NCBI GenBank assembly: GCA_949317995.1
Contig: OX439036.1
Coordinates: forward strand, 23,286,854 to 23,350,853
Reading direction: 5' to 3'
DNA from: Acholoe squamosa
Lineage: Eukaryota; Annelida; Polychaeta; Phyllodocida; Polynoidae
DNA: 64,000 bases
Part shown: positions 11,261-21,641 of the stretch, piece by piece
How positions within the stretch are numbered: position 1 is the first letter of the stretch
Layout: each line of letters starts with the position of its first letter
Program-made: the position numbers and the translations under genes
The notes under the pieces: generated by a model
Database searches by the model: none
What the model saw: only the letters and a program-made list of their open reading frames with translations
Told to the model about the DNA's origin: nothing

Positions 11261-13377
11261 CCACACGCACACTACACCTCCCTACAGGAGGCGAGGGAGA
11301 GGACAAGACGTCTTGTTACAGTCTAAATATAGCTGTCCCCCACAATGCCCCTCGGCACACACGTGAACGGAAGCAGTATGATAAACATATCATACCGACC
11401 CGCGCCAATCGATGCCTCATACATTGCCGGCCGATGGGCTTCTGGTGTGTGAGAGATAGCAGTGTTTGATAATTGCATGTCTGTCTCTCTCTGCCCCTCC
11501 CTCCTTTTGCCTCTGTGCCTCCCCAATCTCCTGCCCCAACTTAACCCCTTCCACTTTCTCACTTCCAGTCCTGTAATATCGACCTCTCCTTGCCCTACCT
11601 ATTCTCTCGAATCTCAATCATTATCATGGAACTCTTAGTCCATATTTCATAAAATTGGCCGAAAAAATGCATGATGCAAATAATTTCTTAGCTATAAAAG
11701 TGGCTAAAAATTACCCGATGGAAATTACGTACCAAGTACCATACTAATGATACTATACATAATTCCTATCGTAGTCTGGTTATGCTATGGAGGCTGAGAC
11801 AGGCATACACTGTAGTCGTACACTGTATTATACTATAACCGAGGTATCGTCAGGAGGGAGTGAGTTTGATGTTGGCTCTCAGACGTCTTTGGTATAGAGA
11901 GCTTGTGGGCGAGATGGGGGTAAGGAGGAGGTGTAGACCCACATGTATATCTGCTTTATACTTATTTGAACACGTGGAGAGTAATCCCGCCCCAAGCCTT
12001 GTCTCGGTGGCAAATTTGCGCGCTTTAATGCCACTGATGTTTTCGCGCCGTGCCAACATTAGGGGGACTAGTAAAGGGGGCCAGGACAAGGGGTAACCTA
12101 ACAGAGAGCAGTCTGCAGAGAGAAGGGGTGTGGAGGACGGGAGGGCTGCTGTGGCGCTCTAACATGGGTTTCCACTCGTAGAGACTAAAATCGAACCGGC
12201 TGGCGCGCCAAGGCACACAATCTGAGCACACTCAATTACACCAGGATACCTGGTGAGCTGAAGCTTCTGGCAGCCCAGCCCTGCCTGCAATGTATCAGCT
12301 TTGGCAATGCCCCCTCTCCTCCAGCAACCTCCTACACACCCTCACAGGCCTACTGGAGGGCGGGCCCCACTGCCCTTGTACGCGTACTTTAGGCGCAGGG
12401 CCCTGCTGCCCTCTCCTTCACCGTGACTACTGGGAGGGCGGCATGCTTGTTGGTGAATTACAGGGCGCTGACAAGACTCTCCAATTTGATAACATTGTTT
12501 CGCTTTTCAACCGATGAAGGCGACTTGCAATTAGAGCGGCGGCGATGAGTGATATTAGCGGCGACGTGTTCAGGCGCCGTGTGCCCTTACCCCCCCCCCC
12601 CCAGCCTCCAACTGCCTACCGTGCACCTCCTGGCTTCCCTCCCTCCCTCCTGGTTCCTACCATGGCTTCACTCCTTGGGGGAAGCAGTCGGCAATAACAG
12701 CTCCTGTAGGGCTTCTCCTGCATGGTTTTCGTTACAAATGCTCGGCTTGTATTACGCCATTGTTGGCTTCTCCATTACCTTAGCAATAGGGCGGAGGTCA
12801 TTCCACTTAAAAGCTAAGGCCAAACAGGAATAAAACCGTGTTTCAGGTTACCCGATCTACTGTGGCAAAACAAGGAATATTTTCTAGAATATATTTTTTT
12901 TCTAGACAATTTGGAAAAAGGGGTTTTGAGGCACACAATTTAGATTTTTACCCCACTGTTACCCGAAACACATCTTTCTATTTTTTGCTTTACTTCTTAT
13001 TGCAGATGGCATTGTGGCCATGCTCTCAGAATCCCACAAAGCCATCTGGCATAACATGTTTTAGTAGTCGTGGCCATGGGCAACGGATTTGGAGACCTTT
13101 GTCCGGTACAGTATAGCCTATTGCTGTCATGTCACTCAAGAGCAAATATGCGCCCCTTCTTATTATGGTAGCCCTGCATATTGGTGACTAAGCCCTCAGT
13201 TAAGCGAGGTACACCATAGTTTAAGTATTTTAACCCATAAAGATAGGTGTTGAAAAGATGCTGTCAATGGTAAATTCTCCACTGATGTAGAAATGACATG
13301 AGATGACATGAAAGTCAAACCGCTTATATATGCATTCCAACAGGAGACAAAAATGTCAAAATCAGACATGTACTCAC
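11261..13377. other. GC-mixed DNA, no confirmed exon
   Basis: Several short ORFs are present on both strands, none with convincing features. A poly-C run lies at about 12590-12602. On the minus strand this stretch is downstream of the exon at 13378-13858 and would be its following intron, but I could not identify the next exon. Confidence 0.35.
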
Positions 13378-13858
13378 CGGTTATAGGTTTTTCCTTTGGC
13401 TGAGGTTTTTCAGCTGGCACTGTTTTAGTATTGCCTCCCCTCTGAAGCTTTTCTTTTGACTTCCCCTTCTTTGGCAATACCTTAAGTGGATCCTTCTTCG
13501 CTTTGATTTTTTTATAACAAGGCTTAACGACGATAGCTGCTTTCTTACTCTTGGTACTCTTGGCCTCCTGATTTGTTTTAGCTGACTTTTTAGATTTTAG
13601 GTTTGGTGTATTTTTCTTGTTGTCCTTTGGTATAGTAGTCCTATCCTTCGTAGTGCCGCCCTTAGAGGGCTGACTGCTGGCTCTACTAGTCTTGGATGAC
13701 GATGCTGGAGGGGTATGGCCAGCCCTGGAGGAGGACTGTATAGTGCAGTTGGCTTTCTGAGGTGCTGGGTTGGTCCTGCTCTTGGCTGTGGCGGGGCATC
13801 TGAGGTTTGGAGAGGGTGCTGGTTTTTTGGGGCTGACTGCTGCCTCACCGGCGCCCAC
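13378..13858 (-). CDS. Internal exon of an unknown lysine-rich, probably disordered nuclear protein
   Basis: On the minus strand a 481-bp open exon is bounded by an acceptor ending TGTATTTCAG (AG at 13860-13859) and a consensus donor GTGAGTA (13377-13371). It starts in phase 0 and ends after the first base of a codon. The ~160 residues encoded are about one fifth lysine, with much Ser, Pro, Thr and Ala. The first half is Ser/Pro-rich (PKKPAPSP, SSSKTSRASSQPSK) and the second half is lysine-rich (KSKKSAKTNQEAKSTKSKK, PKKGKSKEKLQ). No folded domain is visible. Such composition is typical of chromatin- or nucleolus-associated tails and linkers, but no family can be named. The open frame extends beyond both splice sites (13196-13921), where composition becomes ordinary, which supports the exon limits. 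Partner exons were not found; an exonised fragment of a dead gene is possible. Confidence 0.55.
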
Positions 13859-14165
13859 CTGAAATACATAACATTTGAAATATATACGATATTGTTCAGG
13901 ACATTTAATATATTTCTTCATATAAATTTATACGATACTTTTAGTATCGGATTTGGCATGGTGCACATTTAGAATCATCTACAAAAAATTCCAACAGCTA
14001 GAATCTTGTATATACTTCACGTTGACTTCTCAACATATATGGGCACGGTACAAACGATCATGTCTGGATGTAAATTGATATAGACGTAGAGCAATATTGG
14101 TTTAATTACAGCCTCAAAAGTTCACACCCAATAGACACATGTAAGGCATAAGGTTATGAAGGTGG
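13859..14165. other. Likely intron or flank of the 13.4-kb exon
   Basis: AT-rich, with TATA-rich patches. Nothing else recognised. Confidence 0.35.
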
Positions 14166-14376
14166 CACTCTAAGAAATAGCTGTTGAATCTACCAGGGTC
14201 CCTAGTAGAACTTAACAATGAACCACCATAATTGCATTGCAGTGAAGAAGTCTAGTTTCTACAATGAAGCAGTATAGTACACTCTGTGGTATGAGGGATT
14301 TCCGTGAAAATAACAACGGATCTCTGGAAAATTTGAGACAAGGATTTCACCGTTATTTCAACGGTGTTTTACAGTG
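14166..14376. mobile_element. MITE family A, copy 1
   Basis: About 211 bp, beginning CACTCTAAGAAATAGCTGTT and ending TTTTACAGTG. Two further copies lie at 15413-15624 and 35682-35895 in the same orientation. Shared blocks are GAATCTACCAGGG, GTGAACCACCATAATTG, ATTGCAGTGAA and GACAAGGATT. No ORF. A short direct TG may be the target duplication. Confidence 0.75.
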
Positions 14377-14769
14377 TGGGAGAGGGTGTTTGTGACCAAA
14401 GATGTACATTGAGTATGTACTAACTCTAATGTGCCTATTCTAAAAGAGTCTGACAACATATATAGTAAGTACTTATGCCCATATACGTGTAACCAGACGT
14501 TTTACAATGTGATGCACATTAGTTTCATTTTAGAATTACACACCTTCTTCACCTCAGGAAGGCAGCTTCCCCCATAAACACAAAGGCACTGGAGGAGCTG
14601 TCCTAGTATAAGGAGCAGGGGGAAGGGTGTGTTAGTTGTCATGACAACAACATGGCATGGTGAGATGCATTAATGAATGGCCTGGTAAGGCGAGCTCCAC
14701 TGACGGACACTGGAGACTCTGCAATATCTCAGCAGGAGAATTAGGAATTGAGACAGAAAGAGGAGAGCA
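14377..14769. other. Spacer between MITE and polypurine minisatellite
   Basis: Unique-looking DNA; nothing supported. Confidence 0.35.
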
Positions 14770-15346
14770 GTTTGGGGACAAAGTATGGGCGGAGGGGACA
14801 AGAGGTTGGAGGGAGTGAGGGGAGGAGACTGGGAAAGAAGGAGAGAAGGGGGGGGTGAATTTAGGGACAAAGTATGGGCGGGGGGACAGGAGGTTGGAGG
14901 GAGTGAGGGAAGGAGACTGGGAAATAATGAGAGAAGGGAGGGGGGATGTGACTTTAGGGACAAAGTATGGGCAGGGGGGGCAGGAAGTTGAAGCGAGTGA
15001 GGGAAAGAGACTGGGAAATAAGGAGAGAAGGGAGGGGGGATGTGACTTTAGGGACGAAGTATGGGCGGGGGGGGGAACAGGAGGTTGTAGCGAGTGAGGG
15101 AAGGAGACTGGGAAATAAGGAGAGAAGGGAGGGGGGGGTGTGACTTTAGGGACAAAGTATGGGCGGGGGGGGGGACAGGAGGTTGTAGCATGTGAGGGAA
15201 GGAGACTAGGAAATAAGGAGAGAAGGGAGGGGGGGTGACTTTAGGGACAAAGTATGGGCGGAGGGGACAGGAGATTGTAGGGAGTGAGGGAAGGAGACTG
15301 GGAAATAAGGAGAGAAGGGAGGGGAGGGGGGTGAATGAGGGAAGCA
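14770..15346. repeat. Polypurine minisatellite, 90-98-bp unit, ~6 copies
   Basis: The landmark GGGACAAAGTATGGGCGG recurs at spacings of about 90, 93, 94, 98 and 95 bp. Each unit also carries GGGAAGGAGACTGGGAAAT and GGAGAGAAGGGAGGGG. The plus strand is almost entirely G and A over long runs, with several G-runs per unit, so triplex (H-DNA) or G-quadruplex formation is plausible. Copy-length variation is mainly in the poly-G runs. Serine/proline/leucine-rich ORFs on the minus strand are by-products of the repeat. Confidence 0.9.
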
Positions 15347-15412
15347 ATTCAGAAGTTTGGGGATGAGGGGATGGCGGAGGAACAGGGATCTAAGAGGTCT
15401 CAGGGGAAGATG

Positions 15413-15624
15413 CACTGTAAAATATAACTGTTGAATCTGCCAGGGATCCTCGCAGAACTGAGCAGTGAACCACCATAATTGTATTGCAGTGAACCAGTGT
15501 AGTTTAATGAGAAGCCCCAGGTGGCAGTGCGATGGTTCAAGGAATCTCTGTGAAACTAACGACGGGTATCTGGTAAGTTTAGGATAAGGATTCCATCATT
15601 ATTTCAATGACATTTTTTACAGTG
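15413..15624. mobile_element. MITE family A, copy 2 (best-preserved ends)
   Basis: Begins CACTGTAAAATATAACTGTT and ends TTTTTTACAGTG; the termini CACTGTAAAA/TTTTACAGTG form a 10-bp perfect TIR. 212 bp, non-coding. It starts about 65 bp after the polypurine array and is a direct-orientation relative of the element at 14166-14376. Confidence 0.78.
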
Positions 15625-16166
15625 TGGGTAAAACATACATGGGGTTATAAATGATATGGGTCGATTCATAATTCTGAAAGACATTTCTTTCACTGGAATG
15701 CCATAATGAGTTGATGGTGTTATGTCCAAAGTACTACATGAACGCTTAACGAGGTATATTTTCTTTGAATCATTTAGGATAAGTCATTTTCTAGTCATGG
15801 GTAATGCAAGAGCTACTAGAAATCAATTTTGAGTGCAAGTATTAGACCTTATAGTCTTTTCTTCAAAGGGATCAAATCATGTTCTGAATAGCATGGAACT
15901 GATCACCTGTCTTTTTCTAAGGTTTTTATTTGTGCCACAAAAACTGATAATGCATAAAATCTACAAAAATCTTTATTTCAAGGCCAATCTGTGCCAAAAT
16001 TCATCATGATTGCTGCCTCGTCCACAAGCTAGTGCTCCCTCCGCCCACTCGTGTGCTGACTTTGTGCTAGATGTTTACATGGTAACAACTAGGAAGGTAT
16101 TGCTCCTATGGGAAAAGGTAGTTTTGCATAAGAAGTGCCTCACCTACAGCAGTCTCTTTTTTGTAG
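15625..16166. other. Unique-looking DNA upstream of a candidate exon
   Basis: No feature recognised. The last 20 bases contain a CTCAC branch-point-like sequence and a T-rich tract leading to TTTTTTGTAG. Confidence 0.35.
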
Positions 16167-16517
16167 TCCTTACTTCTTTGTGTTGAACACAAGTGGTCAA
16201 CTCAAGAGCACTTGAAAGAGTGTGTGACAAAATTAGGTATCTCACTACTTTTAAGCAAGGCAGGTGCCTTTTCAGACCTACATTGTGAGTGGAAGTTGAA
16301 TGGTGAAGCAGAGCGTAACTTCTCTGGAAAAGAGGGCACCTACTCCCAGCTCGATTTAGCATACGAGCAACACCCTCCTGCACATTGTGGGGTGGGGAAA
16401 GGAACATGTGGATGTTCTGACACAGCTAATGGGGTGTACGACTCTCCTTTGTCAGATTCAGTTGTTTATCTGTTGGTATTATTTCCTATAATTGCGTTGC
16501 CCCATCACATTGTGTGA
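16167..16517 (+). CDS. Candidate 3'-terminal exon: cysteine-containing ectodomain with hydrophobic C-terminus
   Basis: After a polypyrimidine tract and an AG (CTCTTTTTTGTAG, ending at 16166), one frame stays open for 116 codons to a TGA at 16515-16517. The predicted segment has six cysteines (one very early, others around SDLHCEW, PAHCGVGKGTCGC) and ends with small/polar residues then about 15 hydrophobic residues (VVYLLVLFPIIALP) and a short tail. That arrangement resembles a GPI-attachment signal or a terminal membrane anchor. The reading is inference from one open frame. No homology is recognised, and a chance ORF of this size is not rare in 64 kb. Confidence 0.25.
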   Translation, partial: SLLLCVEHKWSTQEHLKECVTKLGISLLLSKAGAFSDLHCEWKLNGEAERNFSGKEGTYSQLDLAYEQHPPAHCGVGKGTCGCSDTANGVYDSPLSDSVVYLLVLFPIIALPHHIV

Positions 16518-18557
16518 ATCGCCCATTGACTGGACGAGTATACATGTAGGCAAGTCCCCCCCCCCATATCTATTCACCATTCCTGACCTTAAACTGTGGA
16601 GGAGTATAAAATTGATGATGTACACAATTTTTTGTTTCTAATGTCTGTTTGTTTTTTTTTGGGCTCAGGGAATTATAAAGAGGTCCATTATTTTGCGACA
16701 TTTTGTTTCTAAGCTCCTTACTGCTCTTGGGGAACAGGATAGATAGAGTGTTTGAAATGGAAAAATCTTGATGAATTGATTAACCTATTGTCAAGATAAG
16801 CATAATTATCATATTGATTGATATAATGGTATATGCACCAAGAGCTGAGGTTTCGCAAAGGGAATGGTTAGTGAAAGCTTGTAACAAACAGAATGGCAAT
16901 TTTGTATTAAGTTATAATTTCCAATTCCAACCTACTCCGCACGTCTTCCATTATTGTTATTAATTTTATCATTTCTCTTCTAGCTTGTATCTTTAAGTAG
17001 GGCTCATAGATTACAACATTCCTGGGCCCCATAAACGGTAATAAATTTCATTTATGAAGAGCTAGAAACAGAGAAGCTCAAGTCTCCTTTCAAGAGCGCC
17101 TCTATATAAGAAAGTAATATTCGTGCCTCTTACTTTTGCGTCATTTCGTCATTTCTCATTTCTGTGAATTCCTTATGGGCCGTACCCGTGGTCTTATGGT
17201 TAGGTCAAATATAAAAAAGGAAAAAATGAAAACCTGTCAGACCTATACAGATCATATCTTTTTAACCTCCAATGGCCACAATATGCTTCAACGCACTGTT
17301 CCTTGTTCATCACGATGCATCATTGAAGTTCTGGTGAGTGTGTTCAGCACCATTGCATTGGTGCATGTGCATGCGGGAGTTTATCAACCCCAGAAAGCCA
17401 AAAATGTGTAAAATACCCTGATGAGAAGCCAATGGACTCATCACATTAAATCACTAGAACGGGTATAGCTATCTTAACCGGCAGTTTTCTGTCCAGCTCA
17501 ATACTCCACGTGCCAGTTTGACGTGTTACACCTGCCTGCACTAAGCCTCCAGACCTGATCAGGTAGACTCCCCAGGGTAGGGAGGAATATAGGGGGTGGG
17601 AGGCACACCTGAACATACCTACAGCTCACCTGTGTGCTAGACTAGTATAGGTACAGGTAGCATCTCCCCCCGGGGAGGCACTGACTCTATAAGGGTAGAG
17701 AGCAACTGCCGTCCTACCACCCATGTTATCTGTGAAAGCTGCAGTTTGACCGCCCTATGTTTTCTTGGCAACCTCAACATAAAGTCACTTCCCCATATCA
17801 CTACTCTGCTTTTCGGGACTAATTTGTCTGTGATGCAGGATATCATGGGGCATCTGAGAAAAAAAGGCTTTACCTTTACACGCCTTATAGTGCCATAGCA
17901 GCTTTCTGTAGTGTTACACGCAGGTGTCCGCTTTATACCTTTAATTATTTAAGCCCCTGGTTTTTAATGATACACTGAGCTGAGCGCCCTCCTTTTCAGC
18001 CTTACTGCCAGCCGACCGCTCCTGAGGGTCGGGCTGCAGTCGTTATCCAAACCCCACCTCAGTGCCCCCCCCGGCATATCCCTCTTACCCACTGTCACCT
18101 TCAGCCTCCTCCTTCTGGTCTTGTTACCCATCGTCAAAGAAGCCTACATGCATCTATCAGTCAAGTAAAAGACTACCCCATATAAAATACCTAATGCGGT
18201 ATTGGATGTGAGCGCATTTTCCTTAACCCAGCAGGATGTCGATTCCACGTACAGCGGAAGGAATTTTTCCGAGCTCTATTCCGTCGCACATTACGATCAG
18301 ACTATTGTTTTCATTTCAATTCAAAGTTATTCGCCTCAAAATGTACGCATTATAAATGAAACGATAGCGCCACCTATATAAATAGAATAAAGTCTACGAC
18401 CAAAATAGAGTGGTTTACTCAAAGATAGTTAACCCTGATAGCCAACCTTGGGAAATGAAGTCATATTGCTAGCATTAATCTTAACTTTGTGTGACTTCAA
18501 ATTCAAGAGTAAAATCTTTCAAAACAGTATTCAATACAGAATCTATGGTGTGAACAT
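16518..18557. other. No supported gene
   Basis: AT-rich, with a short C run near 16557-16565 and an AATAAA at about 17039 that could serve as a poly(A) signal for a plus-strand gene, although it is over 500 bp from the candidate stop. ORFs at 17136 and 17637 have no features. Confidence 0.3.
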
Positions 18558-18806
18558 TTGACGGCCACTCATTCACACAATCTTCGAAGCCAAAAAGACA
18601 CACTTCTAAATAGAAATAAAACTGTGTATAAAGCAGTAAGTGTTTTTGAGGCACTACGTGATAATATCAACAACAGAAAAAGGAAATGCCAGTCAGGAGA
18701 CCCCTACTATTTATCTTATCTTTGTCGTCTCATGGGGAAAAAGGACAACGACCCTGGCATGAAGCTCATGCTAGACTCCCATCCTGCCCTTTCCGACCTA
18801 TCTTAA
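18558..18806 (+). CDS. Possible coding fragment, unknown
   Basis: An 82-codon open frame with balanced composition, including LRDNINNRKRKCQSGDPYY and LCRLMGKKDNDPGMKL. It begins at a TTG rather than an ATG, so if real it is part of an exon or a decayed transposon protein. No family recognised, and splice sites are ambiguous. Confidence 0.15.
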   Translation: MTATHSHNLRSQKDTLLNRNKTVYKAVSVFEALRDNINNRKRKCQSGDPYYLSYLCRLMGKKDNDPGMKLMLDSHPALSDLS

Positions 18807-19670
18807 ATAAGAGTAAAGAGAGTGCAGACTCCATAAAGACAGGCATGTCAATGTAGTCTGCACTAAAGATGACATATTGTCCCTTGTTCAAACATTAAGG
18901 GAGATGCTAATGATCACAGACCTCTGAAATATTCATGACATAAACACTGCAGACTGGTCGATATAAACAGTTGGTAGTATCCTATGTTGAAGGACACCTC
19001 ATGTAATGCCTTTAGCCTCCCTGGGTAATATACATGTACCATAATAAATTGTGCAATGTAATTATGCAGTGCATAGAATAATAATGTCACTATAATACTT
19101 TACTGTCACACATATAGCTCATAAAAAAACAATCTTTGAATGCCAAAATGTGCCATATCATTCATGTAGTATCGATTTGTATAAACACATCTATCTATAA
19201 GTATCAGATAGCTGTGAACAGATGAATACCAACATGCAACCATTTTAGATAAATCCAGTAGCTTATTTAAAGTATCCAACTTATTTTCGATTTCTGTCCA
19301 CAAAAGCTGCTTTATTCTCAGCAATAAAAAATGAATTTTTGATTTACTAACATAGGAGGAAGATCAAAACAGTGCTAATCTACAACTTTTTTAATTAACC
19401 TCCTGGGGTTGTACCAGAACAGTTATAGGAATTCATGTTTTGGGCCCCCATGGGCGACCTTTGCTTCTATGTCCCCAGCCAAAAGTAGCAATTGCCTCGT
19501 GTGCTTCTGTTACTCATGTAAAGAGTTTAGTGGAGACTGTCGCCTAAACTATTGGTCTAGCTTTCGTACATCATGCACCATATATATTCTAGATGACATA
19601 GATCTACCAAACATGTGCCAAACACTTTTTGCGGAAAGTCACCTCTCCCACTAGAGGCGAGGGACGAGAA
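18807..19670. other. No supported gene
   Basis: AT-rich unique-looking DNA. Short ORFs at 19106 (minus) and 19409 (plus) show no features. Confidence 0.35.
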
Positions 19671-19779
19671 GTCTCACAAGAGAAAGGCCATAAAACAACA
19701 TGTAAGGTACTTGTCACAGTGTTTCAACACTCCCCTTCATTAGCTAAACTAGCTGACACTGTACTTAAAATGTGATCTT

Positions 19780-20568
19780 GTTATATATCATGCATCATTA
19801 GTCGTTATATATCATGCATCATTAGTCGTTATATACCAGGCATCATTAGTCATTATATACCAGGCATCATTAGTCGTTATATATCAGGCATCATTAGTCG
19901 TTATATATCAGGCATCATTAGTCGTTATATATCATGCATCATTAGTCGTTATATATCATGCATCATTAGTCATTATATATCAGGCATCATTAGTCGTTAT
20001 ATATCATGCATCATTAGTCGTTATATATCATGCATCATTAGTCGTTATATATCATGTATCATTAGTCGTTATATATCATGTATCATTAGTCGTTATATAC
20101 CAGGCATCATTAGTCAGTATATATCATGCATCATTAGTCGTTATATATCATGCATCATTAGTCGTTATATATCATGTATCATTAGTCGTTATATATCATG
20201 CATCATTAGTCGTTATATATCATGCATCATTAGTCGTTATATATCATGTATCATTAGTCGTTATATATCAGGCATCGTTAGTCGTTATATATCATGTATC
20301 ATTAGTTGTTATATATCAGGCATCATAAGTCGTTATATATCAGGCATCATTAGTCGTTATATATCATGTATCATTAGTCATTATATATCAGGCATCATCA
20401 GTCGTTATATATCATGCATCATTAGTCATTATATATCAGGCATCATTAGTCGTTATATATCATGCATCATTAGTCATTATATATCAGGCATCATTAGTCA
20501 TTATATATCATGCATCATTAGTCATTATATATCAGGCATCATTAGTCGTTATAATATCAGGCATTATA
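19780..20568. repeat. 24-bp minisatellite array, ~33 units
   Basis: The unit is GTTATATATCATGCATCATT followed by AGTC. The main variants are at the ATGCAT core (ATGCATC, ATGTATC, AGGCATC) and at C/A before GTTATA. The final unit is disrupted (ATAATATCAGGCATTATAAG). Confidence 0.95.
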
Positions 20569-20841
20569 AGTACTTCCTTGCCGTAGACGTTAATGCCTAT
20601 CGATTTCTCACTATGTCTTTGATGTTTCCTGACTTGAGTGATAACCAAGACCATCCTCTGAACAGTGATGGTATGTATCTATAGTTAAACGTAAGATGTA
20701 TAATACAATGGGCAAGCCAAGTACGTCTCACAAGAGAAAGGCCATAAAACAACATGTAAGGTACTTGTCACAGTGTTTCAACACTGCCAGTCTCCCCTTC
20801 ATTAGCTAAACTAGCTGACACTGTACTTAAAATGTGATCTT

Positions 20842-21486
20842 GTTATATATCATGCATCATTAGTCGTTATATATCATGCATCATTAGTCGTTATATACCA
20901 GGCATCATTAGTCATTATAAACCAGGCATCATTAGTCGTTATATATCAGGCATCATTAGTCGTTATATATCATGTATCATTAGTCGTTATATATCATGTA
21001 TCATTAGTCGTTATATACCAGGCATCATTAGTCAGTATATATCATGCATCATTAGTCGTTATATATCATGCATCATTAGTCGTTATATATCATGTATCAT
21101 TAGTCGTTATATATCATGCATCATTAGTCGTTATATATCATGCATCATTAGTCATTATATATCATGTATCATTAGTCGTTATATATCAGGCATCGTTAGT
21201 CGTTATATATCATGTATCATTAGTTGTTATATATCAGGCATCATTAGTCGTTATATATCAGGCATCATTAGTCGTTATATATCATGTATCATTAGTCGTT
21301 ATATATCAGGCATCATTAGTCATTATATATCATGCATCATTAGTCATTATATATCAGGCATCATTAGTCGTTATATATCATGCATCATTAGTCATTATAT
21401 ATCAGGCATCATTAGTCGTTATATATCATGCATCATTAGTCATTATATATCAGGCATCATTAGTCGTTATAATATCAGGCATTATA
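20842..21486. repeat. 24-bp minisatellite array, ~27 units (duplicate)
   Basis: Same unit and variants as the array at 19780-20568, with six fewer units. The order of variants near both ends matches the first array, showing the duplication preceded the unit gain or loss. Confidence 0.95.
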
Positions 21487-21641
21487 AGTACTTCCTTGCC
21501 ATAGACGTTAATGCCTATCGATTTCTCACTATGTCTTTGATGTTTCCTGACTTGAGTGATAACCAAGACCATCCTCTAAACAGTGATGGTATGTATTTAT
21601 AGTTAAACGTAAGATGTATAATACAATGGGCAAGCCAAGTA

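Larger units (their letters stand above)
19671..21641. repeat. Tandem segmental duplication (1054 bp and ~917 bp copies)
   Basis: Copy 1 (19671-20724) and copy 2 (20725-21641) both begin GTCTCACAAGAGAAAGGCC and end GGCAAGCCAAGTA. Each contains the same flank, an array of a 24-bp repeat, and the same tail (TACTTCCTTGCC...ACTTGAGTGATAACCAAGACC). The offset falls from 1054 bp before the array to 918 bp after it. Allowing for an 8-bp insertion in copy 2, this equals exactly six 24-bp units. Flanks differ by only a few substitutions, so the duplication is recent. Confidence 0.92.

Noticed and set aside
14670-15415. Leucine/proline/serine-rich ORFs on the minus strand
   Set aside because: Translation of the polypurine minisatellite; homopyrimidine strands rarely contain stops.
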